64,000 nucleotides of DNA, taken from assembly GCA_022457065.1 (NCBI GenBank), contig JAJGBQ010000001.1:4774001-4838000 (forward strand), given 5' to 3'. Each line of letters begins with the position of its first letter. The first letter of the stretch is position 1. Origin of the DNA: Curvularia sp. ZM96. Its lineage: Eukaryota; Ascomycota; Dothideomycetes; Pleosporales; Pleosporaceae. Positions 23,501 to 32,610 of this stretch are shown here, piece by piece. The notes below the pieces were generated by a model. That model was not told the DNA's origin and ran no database searches. It was given only the letters and a program-made list of their open reading frames with translations. A program made the translations under genes and the position numbers.

Positions 23501-24559
23501 TCGAACACACCCCAAAACAGTCACCAACGGGCTTTCAACGTTGGCACAGACGTAGGAATGAAGGACTACTACTAATTGATCAAGCCGCATCAAGAGCCAA
23601 GATGACATGTTGGCAATTGCAACATGTCCAAACGAAAGAGCTACGGCAAAGAAGACCCATGGCGACCTCTCAACAGTCTCGTCTATAGTTCGTATTATGC
23701 CCACCTAATGCTACAAATGGCACACGCCTTCGAGGAATATCTTTACTACATAATCTAGGCGCAATTCACCTCTGTGTCTTTAAACTCTCTACGTCAAAAG
23801 CACCTATGCCGCACTAGTTATATCCTCTGCAATGGCCTTTCTTATATCCTTGCCAAAATCTCGTTATCAATATAGAAGACAAGACGTTTGTTTCACTCAA
23901 ATCACCACAAACCCCTCATATAAGTACTTTTCTCATCTTGAACTTAGTATCGAGGATTATCTTAAACCTCGACCGAAAGATAAGTGGTCTTTACACGGCT
24001 GCAAAACGGCGCATACAACAATCATGTAGCAAATCTCTCAGACATCAAACTATGTATTTTCACTAACACATTCTGTAGGTGGGAACAAATAACAGGCAGC
24101 AGAGCGTCTACAGTTCGTCGGCGGAATGTGCACGCACACAAAACATATTTTGGCACTACGCATTAACTACATCGTCCATATCATCAACTAAAGGTAAATT
24201 CACACTCTTCCACGGAATACTCAGCATGTTAGAAGCACAGACAACAAACCCCCCCAAACTAATCTACAAGATCGAATAATAGATAAAACATAGACATGTC
24301 ATATCTTCCCCTTTATAAGGACATCAAACCAGAAGCCAAGACAAGAAAGGAATAAGATATAGAAGAATAACACGCAACGCCCTTGGGTCGTTCGACCTCT
24401 GCCTCATGCCCTGGTATAGCCTAAGTCCTTTCTCCTCCCCAGAAGAACAAGAATAATCAACCCTATTAAAAGATAGAAACGCCGCCCCAATGCTTTCTCC
24501 TCTGTTTGATAATATAATGTTACACCTTCTTTACACACAACATGCTTGAGTGGAGGACG
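20527..24559. other. gene-poor region, second part (SGF11 downstream side)
   Basis: 4 kb without a recognisable gene. Composition is AT-richer than the coding parts of the window, and open frames are short (mostly under 105 codons). A hairpin-like 21-bp inverted repeat lies at 23524-23544 and has a near-copy at 42424-42444. A small-RNA gene or decayed mobile element could be present, but nothing in the sequence shows it directly. Confidence 0.45.
23524..23544. repeat. short inverted repeat, copy 1
   Basis: Perfect 6-bp stem CCAACG / CGTTGG around a 9-nt loop GGCTTTCAA. It matches copy 2 at 42424-42444 at 19 of 21 positions, differing only within the loop. It could be a fragment of a dispersed repeat or a structured site. 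Function unknown. Confidence 0.5.
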
Positions 24560-25878
24560 CTATTCAGGCGATGCAGCGCTGACCGGCTCAACGCTAGCAC
24601 TCATCCTGTTCCTTTCTTTCCCACCGCCGCTCAAGCTCAGCTTGATCTTCTTCTTCTTTGGTGAGTCGCCGCCCTCGTCTGCATCTCGATCTCTCTTGCC
24701 TTCGCTCCTTTCACTGTTCTCACTATGTTTTCGGTCGAGCTCTGGTCTGCTGCCAGTCTTGAGCTTGACTTTCAGTGTACCACTACTGCCGTTGGTGGAC
24801 CGATCCCGGTCGGCTTTCTTGATGTACGAGCTTTTCTTCTTGATCTTGCGGCGTTCGGGCGTGTCGTTGTCGTTGCCGAGTTCGTCTGCGTCGCCGTCGT
24901 CACCGGGTGCGAGTTTCTTGGTAGGCGAGATGCCTTTGGATTTGCTACTGATTTTGGGGGCTGGGGCATCCTGAGAGCCGGGAGCAGGCGTACCCATCCG
25001 ACTACCAAGTGGTGTGTTGCCGACGCCGGAGCCTGAGCCATTCTGACCTGCGAGTTTGGCCATGGCGTTCCGCGAGCTCTGTCGTCCGCTAATGCCCAGG
25101 CATTTTTCCAAGTGCTGTGCAAACCGCGTGATAAGCAGACTACGCTTGCAGTTTGGACATGTATGCCATGGAATGTATGAGGCTGGTTTGCCACCCGTAT
25201 TGAGCTTGATCTCCTTGGTGTCGCCACCAGCCATATCTGTATCTTGCGAGCCTGGTGTACCGACGCTCTCCTTCTCAGCATTCTTCTGCTGCTGTTTGAT
25301 GAGTTCGCGCTCTTTCTTGCTCTTGGCCATGTCGGTCGGGAACGGGTTGCCGTAGACATCGTGGCCAGATCTCTGTACCCAGGGGTAGAGCATGCAATAC
25401 TCCTTAGTCAGGTCAGGGTTCTGCATGCCTTTGCCCATGATGGGATACATCAGGCGCGGCAGCTTGCAGTGTGGACATATTATCTCGGGTGTGGTCTTGA
25501 GCGGGTTTCCCTTCAGAAACACGCGCCCGTTCTCGTATTTGGCTGCTGGAGTCTCGGCGATGGGTATTGTCGTGGCACCATTTGTGTTTTGCTTCTGCGA
25601 CTGAGGCTCGAGGTTGGCGAGGGCGATTGACTCTGCCTGTGTGGCAGCCGACTGCATGCGGAGCAGTTTCTCGGAGCGGTGGCACGATAGGGCAGTGCTA
25701 TAGACGATGTTGCTCAGCAAGTCGTCGAGAATATTCGTCGTCTGTAGCCGTGTTAGCAAGGCGCATGTCTGCGAAGCGCATAGCCGAGGAGTACCAGTTC
25801 TGCCAGCGCGTCCGACGGCAGCCCGACGGCAGAGTCGACGCCCTCAGCCTGATCGCCGGTCGGTCGGTCCTCAGACAT
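24560..25878 (-). CDS. sgf11: SAGA complex subunit Sgf11 (histone H2B deubiquitination module)
   Basis: Two exons on the minus strand: 25878-25795 (28 codons) and 25741-24560, joined across a 53-bp intron (25742-25794) with a GCTAAC branch site; 421 aa. Sgf11 anchors the Ubp8 deubiquitinase module of SAGA through an N-terminal helix and a zinc finger. The helix is visible at about residues 29-60 (TTNILDDLLSNIVYSTALSCHRSEKLLR). The Sgf11 finger is CPNCKRSLLITRFAQHLEKC with Cys223, Cys226, His238 and Cys242. A further CPHC at 117-120 precedes YCMLYPWVQRSGHD and may form a second metal site, which yeast Sgf11 lacks. The C-terminal half is basic, Ser/Lys-rich and disordered. It is far longer than yeast Sgf11 (about 100 aa), but long versions are usual in filamentous fungi. 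POP1 lies 321 bp upstream on the same strand. Confidence 0.88.
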
Positions 25879-26199
25879 GTCGCTCTCTCTCTGGCTCTCT
25901 GGCTCTGCGTGCCGTCGGCGATGCTTGTTGGGGAGCGTGGAGAGACGGGCGATAGGACGGCTCATGCACTGAGACGTTAGCGTTAGTCGCGGGAACCCAT
26001 TGCACCCCTGTTCTCGGGACCGATTTAGCGCGATGCAGGCCATGACCAATCTGCTACCTACCCCACCCTACATTTATAGACATACACATATACACACGAC
26101 CAGCATGAACAGCGCACGCGTGCAGATGGGTCACTATATTCGCAACGTGCTACCAGGGGTATCAATTGTTAGCCATCTATCTTGACTAACTGCTCTCCT
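25879..26199 (-). promoter_or_regulatory. SGF11 promoter region, between POP1 and SGF11
   Basis: 321 bp between the POP1 stop and the SGF11 ATG on the same strand. It contains a short CA/TA-rich stretch near 26075-26100 and CT-rich sequence beside the SGF11 start. No specific factor site can be assigned. Confidence 0.4.
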
Positions 26200-28752
26200 T
26201 CATCTCACTTCCCACTTCGCCAATCGGCCAATGGTGCTACCAGCCTGTCTTATGATGCACAAGCCGTCTGACTTGGATATGCTCTGTCTAGGTACAAGGT
26301 TGTGTATTCTTTGCACAGCCAGGTTGGCGACAGCGGTCGGGATACCCTCCGCAAGATTGTAGTTGCCTGTTGTGACAAAACCAATCAGGTCCGCCTCGTC
26401 AGGGACGAGCGGATAGCCATCCTCACCAGCTTTAGGTGGGATGCCTTCTAACCTGGGAGGTTCTAGTAATCGCCTAGCAAGCTGCCTTTTTTGATCGACA
26501 TCAGATCTGACATGCCCAGGCTGACATCCCTTGGTGGTCGTCATGGAAATGGATCCTGGCTGGGGCATCAAAGACAGCCATTTGCTTCGAAGGTCCGGGT
26601 CTGCCGGCAACCGGTAGATGCGGGCACAGTTTGTGGGAGTGCCACGCTGGACCATGGTGATCTTCACAGCAAAGACACAGGATGACAACAGATCGCTATC
26701 AACCGGAAGACGCCCACATAGTAAGTCCTTGGCCTGGCTAGACGATAACTGGTGCAAGGGAGTGCGCCCCGGCTCCAATCCCTCATTTGAAAGATCTGGA
26801 CTGCTTTTCCCAGCAGAAAGGAGGCGCTTCCATTCACAAGCCCATGGGTCTCCAACCTCACCTTTTCTGCCGTTGCCAAGATCAATAGTGGACCACTCTA
26901 TCCTCTTGCCCTTTGGACGCTTTATCCATTCGAGCTTCCTCACTTCCTGCTCGTGTAGTTCCCAGGCCCAACCCGCGTCTGTGCCTGGGAAATCATAGGG
27001 GAAGTGCGGCACCGATCGCTCAAAGTTCACCTGACGACGTTCTTTCAAGCCGCCAAAACGTGGGTTTCCCCCTGTCGAGACCGGGTAGCGCATCATCTGC
27101 CGCCATACTGGCATGACACATTTCCACGGGAGCAGTATCGTCCAACACCTGCTCTCTCGTGATGTGAATACGAGTGTCGGTATTTTTGGGTCTGTCGGCC
27201 GCGCCTCGGGGTCTTCGCCGAGCGTGCACGCACTTTTTCGGCGATTGACAGACTTTTGAGACGGCATAGTTCGCTGTGCGGCCAATCGGGCGTTCAAGTC
27301 GAATATTGCTCCGGCCCTTTGCGTATTGTCGACAGGCCAGGCTGCAAGTGTTTCGGTAAGGAGGGTAAGAGACTGTTGATCTTGTGCTATTGGTGATGTC
27401 GAAGGGGGATCGCGGAGCCGAGGATCGGTGATGTCAAACGCCAACAACGCGCCTGCTGGCAGCGAAGCGACATCTGTGACAGAGGCTAGCGATGACCACA
27501 CAGACTGTAGAATACCAGTGTCTGTGTCAGAAGGAGGTGTGGGTTGGAGTATGGAACAGAGTGTTTCCGCAGCGGCAGGGCCCATGATCTCGATGGAGCC
27601 AACCTCGAAGCGGGCATCTTGAACGGTGACAACTGGCTTCTGTACTTTTGCAATCCTGACGACCTCATTCCAGAGTTGCAGGAAGGCACTTGGGTGCACG
27701 CGAATGAATGCTTTTCTCTTGTCTTTCTCTGCCTCTGGCGCACACCATATGACGGTGACATTGGCAATCTTCTGCAGCGGCTTCGCTTCTCTTTCGAAGA
27801 TGGAGCCTTCCCAGGCCCTAGTACCACTTTTCCACTTCTTCGCTCTCCCTCTGTTCTGCCATGGGTCTTCTGCACCTTCTGCACCGAAATGTAGTCCCTT
27901 CAGGAGGCTTGTCAGGCTGGCGTCAGGACCCTCGAGACTGATGGTGGACATATAGCTCATGTCCCAGGCCACCGTTCCCCGCTGAGTTGCAGCTCGGTGA
28001 GTGAGACGGTATGCCTTGGCGGCTGGCTGCAGAGGGATGGCAAACCGCCAAAGAGGCTCTTTGGGGTCCGTCATCTTTGCACGCTTGGTATGCCATAGAT
28101 GCGTGGGTAGCCAGGTCTTGTCTCGTTGCCGTCTGCGGAATCGTGAAGGAGGAGTAGCAGGTGTTGCCAGCGCGGGAAATTTGCGTTTCGGGTTCGGCCG
28201 GGGTGCTGGTGTCGTGACTGGTGGTGGCTGACCGTCCATTGGTATGTCTCCATCCTCGTCCTTGTCACCAGGTGTTGTGGTGTTCCCTTGTTTCCTCTGC
28301 CTGGCCCGCCTCTCCCAATCCTGCCTGCTTTTCTCCCGACCCTCCTTGCGCAGATACTTCTTCTTTCCCTTGCCAATGCCGCTGCCACTGGTGCCTCTGG
28401 ATATCGGAGTGTTGTCGTCCTTGGCCTCCTGTCGTGCTCTTTGTCTCAGTCGCTTGGGCACTCGGGTGGGATTGTGGCTTGCAGTCCTCCTGCGCAGCTC
28501 TCTGGGGACATCCTGAAAAGCACGCCGTGAGAGGCTGCCCTTGGCTGCTTTGATGGCGCCTTCGAGTGCCCTGATCTCGTTTTCATGCGACTTGAGGAAG
28601 TTCTTGACATTAATCTCGCCGTTGGGATACGCGTTGCTGGTGGGCGTCGCGGGGATGATATGCTGGGGCCTTTGGGGGAAGCGTGCACGCTTGACGGCAT
28701 TGGCTGGGGCTGCGGTGGAGGGCTGCTTTCTCTTCTTCGCATTGTCGGCCAT
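26200..28752 (-). CDS. pop1: RNase P/RNase MRP protein subunit Pop1
   Basis: Largest protein subunit of nuclear RNase P and RNase MRP, required for tRNA 5' maturation and rRNA processing. Single exon, 850 aa, from ATG 28752. The N-terminal POP1 domain is recognised by RRAFQDVPRELRRRTASHN followed by RVPKRLRQRA (about residues 95-125) and TWLPTHLWHTKRAKM (about 210-225). The central POPLD domain spans roughly 535-640, with LVFTSRESRCWTILLPWKCVMPVW and RYPVSTGGNPRFGGLKERRQVNFERSVPHFPYDFPGTDAGW. The C-terminal block LIGFVTTGNYNLAEGIPTAVANL is also typical. An acidic/basic low-complexity stretch (residues about 125-200) is unstructured. Identification is firm and the reading frame is intact. Confidence 0.96.
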   Translation of the reverse strand: MADNAKKRKQPSTAAPANAVKRARFPQRPQHIIPATPTSNAYPNGEINVKNFLKSHENEIRALEGAIKAAKGSLSRRAFQDVPRELRRRTASHNPTRVPKRLRQRARQEAKDDNTPISRGTSGSGIGKGKKKYLRKEGREKSRQDWERRARQRKQGNTTTPGDKDEDGDIPMDGQPPPVTTPAPRPNPKRKFPALATPATPPSRFRRRQRDKTWLPTHLWHTKRAKMTDPKEPLWRFAIPLQPAAKAYRLTHRAATQRGTVAWDMSYMSTISLEGPDASLTSLLKGLHFGAEGAEDPWQNRGRAKKWKSGTRAWEGSIFEREAKPLQKIANVTVIWCAPEAEKDKRKAFIRVHPSAFLQLWNEVVRIAKVQKPVVTVQDARFEVGSIEIMGPAAAETLCSILQPTPPSDTDTGILQSVWSSLASVTDVASLPAGALLAFDITDPRLRDPPSTSPIAQDQQSLTLLTETLAAWPVDNTQRAGAIFDLNARLAAQRTMPSQKSVNRRKSACTLGEDPEARPTDPKIPTLVFTSRESRCWTILLPWKCVMPVWRQMMRYPVSTGGNPRFGGLKERRQVNFERSVPHFPYDFPGTDAGWAWELHEQEVRKLEWIKRPKGKRIEWSTIDLGNGRKGEVGDPWACEWKRLLSAGKSSPDLSNEGLEPGRTPLHQLSSSQAKDLLCGRLPVDSDLLSSCVFAVKITMVQRGTPTNCARIYRLPADPDLRSKWLSLMPQPGSISMTTTKGCQPGHVRSDVDQKRQLARRLLEPPRLEGIPPKAGEDGYPLVPDEADLIGFVTTGNYNLAEGIPTAVANLAVQRIHNLVPRQSISKSDGLCIIRQAGSTIGRLAKWEVR

Positions 28753-29300
28753 GGCAACATGTCATGGGTTGCCTAGGCGGGCGTGGGCTGGAGATGACGA
28801 CGACCAAGCTCTGCATCCACGGGCACAAATCTTGCAGGGCGTCCCGACGCCAATCGGGTAGCGCGTAATTCTCGTCACGGAAGCACGTGCCTGCGCCCGC
28901 AGCCAAAGGCGCCGAGGGCCTATGGGACGCGCGCTGGACCCCTCAGCACTGACGCGGCGGAGTCATCCAAACATTCAGCCCAGCAACTGTCTTTGGTTTC
29001 ATCCTGGCCCCCTAGTTCGATCATTAAATTATGTGCTCCATTCACAACCTCCTCATTTCGCCAGACTGCGGCGAGGCTCCACTTTCTGGCCGCCCTGCTG
29101 ATTACATCGTTCCCCTGCATTTGCGCAGAGCTACTGCTGTGCCCTGTCCTCTCGTGTCTTAGACACGGCGTGTTTTCCTGCGTCTTGTGTGTACACAACA
29201 ACTCCACCACCACCATCATCCCTCCTCGCTCCGTGTATAGCATTGTTATAATACCTCCTATTGTTCCTGTACAATCACCGTCTACTGTACTTAGTACATA
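28753..29300. promoter_or_regulatory. divergent promoter region between POP1 and the J-domain-like gene
   Basis: 548 bp between two divergent start codons. The plus-strand side near 29195-29260 is CT/CA-rich, with alternating CCACCACCACC and CCTCCT tracts typical of fungal 5' leaders. No further gene is visible. Confidence 0.5.
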
Positions 29301-30092
29301 ATGATCAACACATACTCTGCCATGTCTCCCCCAACCCTACCGCAAGAGCAACTGTGCAAGTCCAGCTTCAGTCCCTTTCGATCCCCCTCGCCCAGAAAGA
29401 GATTCACCCACGAGCGCAACCAGTCCGAGGCGGTCCAGCGTCCACGTCCTATGAGCGTTTGCAGCAACTCGCCAGCAGTTCAGCACACCAAAAGAGCCTC
29501 CATCTACGTCTCCGACGCTTCCATCATCCTAGCGCAACGCTCACCCATGGCTTCTCCGGTTTCCCCACCAGACTCCATGTCCTCCCCCATCCATGAATCG
29601 TCTGATGCCGTCGACCACTATGCTATCCTGGAGATCACCCCTAGAGCAACTACCGATGAGGTCAAGGCTGCCTACCGCCGACTACGGGTCGTCTACTTCT
29701 CAAGTGACGCGAAGAAGTACCGAGCACTGCAGGCGGCCTTCGACGTCTTGATGGACCCGCAATCCCGCGAAGCTTACGACGCAACCTATCAACCAACTGC
29801 CGCAGCACCAGTATCGCTCGCTAGCATTGGTGAGATCCTGGACTCGGGGAAGCTATGGCGACAGGACAGCGCCCACGGAGACGACCCAGTAATCCCAGAA
29901 GAGGAAGAGGAGGAGGAGGAAGTTCGCAACGACGACCCCAACTGGGGACTAAAACGCTACCGCCCTATTCACGAGCCGGTCCTTGGTTCAGTGCCGTACA
30001 TGTCCTACGTCCCTCTGCCTACCTACTCGTTACCTCTGTGTGGAGCGCCGAGGTACACGGGGGAATTTGCAATTAACGCACTGCCCAACTAG
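29301..30092 (+). CDS. J-domain-like protein lacking the HPD motif
   Basis: Single exon, 263 aa. Residues 1-100 are Ser/Pro-rich and disordered. A J-domain-like fold follows at about 104-160: DHYAILEITPRATTDEVKAAYRRLR, then AFDVLMDPQSREAYDATY, matching helices I, II and III/IV of DnaJ. The HPD tripeptide that stimulates Hsp70 ATPase is absent; the position reads VVYFSSDAKKY (residues 130-140). A short acidic Glu run lies near 200-208, and the C-terminus is Tyr/Pro-rich. Loss of HPD suggests that it does not act as a classical Hsp70 co-chaperone and may be a J-like binding protein. In-frame ATGs at 29301 and 29322 are both possible starts; 29301 is used because it is first. Confidence 0.8.
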   Translation: MINTYSAMSPPTLPQEQLCKSSFSPFRSPSPRKRFTHERNQSEAVQRPRPMSVCSNSPAVQHTKRASIYVSDASIILAQRSPMASPVSPPDSMSSPIHESSDAVDHYAILEITPRATTDEVKAAYRRLRVVYFSSDAKKYRALQAAFDVLMDPQSREAYDATYQPTAAAPVSLASIGEILDSGKLWRQDSAHGDDPVIPEEEEEEEEVRNDDPNWGLKRYRPIHEPVLGSVPYMSYVPLPTYSLPLCGAPRYTGEFAINALPN

Positions 30093-30823
30093 GGCCTCCC
30101 TACCTCGTATCCCAAGTCACAGTCCGTGTCGACACAGCAATGTTGACTTTCTTCACGATTTCTTACACTCGCTCAGCTCTCGCATTTAACGGTCTTATTT
30201 TCTTTATATCCGGTCATGGGTGGCAATCTGTTTGTTTGTCTCTCTCACTGTCTCTCACTCTCTTTCTTAGCGCTGTTACCAAGTCATGATGTCCCCTTCC
30301 ATCCAATTGAAGGACCTTTTCCAACTCGCGTCATATAGATTGACTCTAGATATCCCCTACAGATACTGAATGATAATGTATCAAATATATCCCACTCACC
30401 ATACTCGTGCTCATTGCCTCTATGCTCCTGTGAATGCGTAGTCCTGCGTCTGGCCGTGAAGTGTTCTTCTTTTCTTTGTTCATTATTGCAGTATTGCTTG
30501 TTCCTCACACAGGGGTCTGTCACTTCAACGCTACCAAATCAGCCACCCAACGACCAATCAACTGATAAACAGTGAAACAAAATATTCAATCCTGTGCCAT
30601 CAACTCATGGGCAAGCTAATCAAGGACTCAAAAGACGATAGATCAATGACATCACCATAGTGCACAGGGAGAGAGAGAGTGTGGCGAATAACGAGAACCT
30701 GAGCTGCATTGCTGATATCAAGCTCTATGACACAGAATGCCAAGATACAGATGCTAGGTTCCGATGCACCATTGTCATGCTCTACAAACTTCCTATTTGC
30801 TACATCTCGTCTGGGCGAGCCGA
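30093..30823. other. intergenic region between convergent J-domain-like gene and COX12
   Basis: 731 bp containing the 3' flanks of two convergent genes. AT-rich, with a TC-rich simple tract at about 30236-30265 (repeated TCTCTCACTG). No gene is seen. Confidence 0.5.
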
Positions 30824-31407
30824 TTACTGGTCGAGCTTTACGGGGAAGTTTCCGGCCTCTGTTCCACATGTTAGTTGCTATCTCTGTCGGAAAAACATTG
30901 GTGCAGGCCGCATAAATCGTCAATGGATTGAAGGGAAAACTCACCACGCTGGTCATCCCATCGCGACGTCCAGCCGCTAGGGCACAGGGACTTGTAGGCC
31001 AACATGAACTGTGATTATTAGTACATGCGTTTGTGTTCTAGCAATTCAGCGGCTGCACACCTGGCGGCAGGGAGCAAAGTCCTCGCCCTTGGCAATGATG
31101 CACTTGTGGTAGTCGACGTAGTTTTGCCAGCAGTGCTTGGTCTGGTTCTGGTTGGGGAAGCGGGCATCAAAGCCTATATGCGCCGAAGCTTGTTAGTACC
31201 CCGTTTCGCATTTCCTGGGCATCAAGAGACCGTCTTTCGCCGGCTTCGAGTTGCAGAGGGGTCTCGGGGTTGGCCTACCAGCTGTGAAAGGAGGAGTTAG
31301 CTCGGGATCTCAGATGCGCGGCATGGCGGGAAAAGCTCACCAGTGACGAACTTGAAGGGCTTGGTGACTAGCTCCTCGCCGTTCTCGCCGTTCTCGTTGT
31401 CAGACAT
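30824..31407 (-). CDS. cox12: cytochrome c oxidase subunit VIb (Cox12), with a probable 3-nt micro-exon
   Basis: Small intermembrane-space subunit of respiratory complex IV. Exons on the minus strand: 31407-31341, micro-exon 31281-31279, 31173-31061, 31008-30945, 30858-30824, giving 93 aa. The twin cysteine motifs Cys38-x9-Cys48 and Cys59-x10-Cys70 are those of COX6B/Cox12, which is imported by the Mia40 relay. Landmarks: KPFKFVTAGFDARFPNQNQ, KHCWQNYVDYHKC, GEDFAPC and SRWDDQREAGNFP. The conserved TAGF is produced only if the CTG at 31279-31281 is spliced in. Each flanking intron (31282-31340 and 31174-31278) has its own donor, branch site (GCTAAC, TACTAAC) and acceptor. Skipping the micro-exon keeps frame but deletes one residue (TGF). 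Five coding exons in 282 nt is dense. It diverges from another respiratory gene 276 bp away. Confidence 0.92.
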
Positions 31408-31683
31408 GATTGCGATAGTGTATCGGGGAGTGCTCGAGGTGGTGGGGCGGCAATGGCAGGCGGCGTTGGGCAAGGTGGTGACGGAAGTGAAGTTGTGAGG
31501 TTGCGATGGTTCGATGACCCGAACGCTTTGTCCACACACAATTCGCTCGGCGTTTTCCGGGCAAGCAAGCTCCGCGAGCTCTCAGCGTACCTGTGACGAA
31601 ACCCGCGAAGCACTTTCGATCACCAGCGACGACGCCAACTCTCCACTCCCGACCCCAATTGCAAAGTCACCAATTCCGCAATC
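31408..31683. promoter_or_regulatory. bidirectional promoter between COX12 and the NDUFA4-like gene
   Basis: 276 bp separating the start codons of two divergently transcribed respiratory-chain genes. Two CCAAT sequences on the plus strand (31655-31659 and 31670-31674), 15 bp apart, lie immediately before the plus-strand ATG. The CCAAT-binding HAP complex is a known regulator of respiratory genes in fungi. These copies may lie within the leader, so a regulatory role is only a suggestion. Confidence 0.5.
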
Positions 31684-32237
31684 ATGTTCAAAGCCACCCG
31701 CGCCCTGTCCATGCAGCCCACACGCATGATGGCCATGCAGCCCACGCGCATGATGGCTATGCGCCAGAGCCCGCAACTCTTCATGAGGCAGACCATGGCG
31801 CTGCGCAAGCCTGTGCCTGTACGTCCCCTTGCATCCCTGGAACCTGGTCAACGGCTTGCTAACAATATGTAGAAGGAGGAGCACAGCGGTAAGCCAATCA
31901 CAGCCGGGCCTTTTAACGCCAGCGGGCTCGAATTGACAGTTGAATAGCCCACACCGTGTCCCAGCGTCTCCGCCAGCTTAAGAACATCCCCACTGAGATC
32001 TGGCCTCTCAGTACGTTGATGTCCCCCTTTTTCTGCTTGTTTTCCAGAACGCTTTGCTAACCCCGTTCCTAGTCATCGTTCTTGGGTAAGCCCCTCCATC
32101 TCGCCTCACGTACTTATGATAATGGTGGCCTGACACATATTTGCAGCGTTGCCGTTGGCATGGCCTTCTTTTCCATCACCCGAAAACTTTGGGTCGACAA
32201 GACCCTTCGCCTCAAGAGGCAGGGCAAGCAGGAGTAG
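31684..32237 (+). CDS. NDUFA4/MLRQ-like small mitochondrial inner-membrane protein
   Basis: Exons 31684-31818, 31873-31888 (16 nt), 31948-32010, 32073-32085 (13 nt) and 32147-32237 give 105 aa with every frame closed. The N-terminus is a Met/Arg-rich mitochondrial presequence. The mature part resembles the B12D/MLRQ family (NDUFA4-like): IPTEIWPL followed by a transmembrane helix IIVLGVAVGMAFFSI (about 71-86) and then the basic matrix or intermembrane tail RKLWVDKTLRLKRQ. Family members associate with respiratory complexes I or IV. The presequence contains a tandem octapeptide repeat, MQPTRMMA twice. Introns are 54-62 bp with good branch sites (GCTAAC at the first and third). The divergent neighbour COX12 fits co-regulation. 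Assignment to the family is good; which respiratory complex it joins is not shown. Confidence 0.82.
31711..31758 (+). repeat. 24-bp tandem duplication in a mitochondrial presequence
   Basis: Two adjacent 24-bp units (31711-31734 and 31735-31758) each encode MQPTRMMA and differ at two wobble positions. The unit adds one Arg and four Met per copy to the targeting sequence. Confidence 0.85.
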
Positions 32238-32610
32238 ATGCTCGGAACTGGACCCGAATAAAGATTGAATCGGCGGACTTGGAACGGCTCCAGCGGCCAT
32301 GTGTATAAGTACAGCATAAGGGACTGAGTCCATGTCAAGTTCAGAAATCAAGCATCAGGTTTCCTTTTTGCTATGCCTCTTTATGTACTTTTGGATTTGT
32401 GTGACGATAAACATCATGACATAGCGTTGCGATTTAATCTCGACATATGTGCTCTTTGAACCATGTAGCTATGAATATCTGACAAGAGTCGCTATAGTCG
32501 CTTGAATCAACACAGGAATAGTCCGTCTAACAGCAGATGGTATCAAATAGACATTCTCCCAAACGCCGGGAACACCATACTTAGATCATACGTGCGAGTA
32601 GAACGTGGGC
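32238..32610. other. intergenic region between convergent NDUFA4-like and RRM genes
   Basis: 373 bp of 3' flanks. AT-rich, with no coding pattern and no structured element that I can recognise. Confidence 0.5.
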
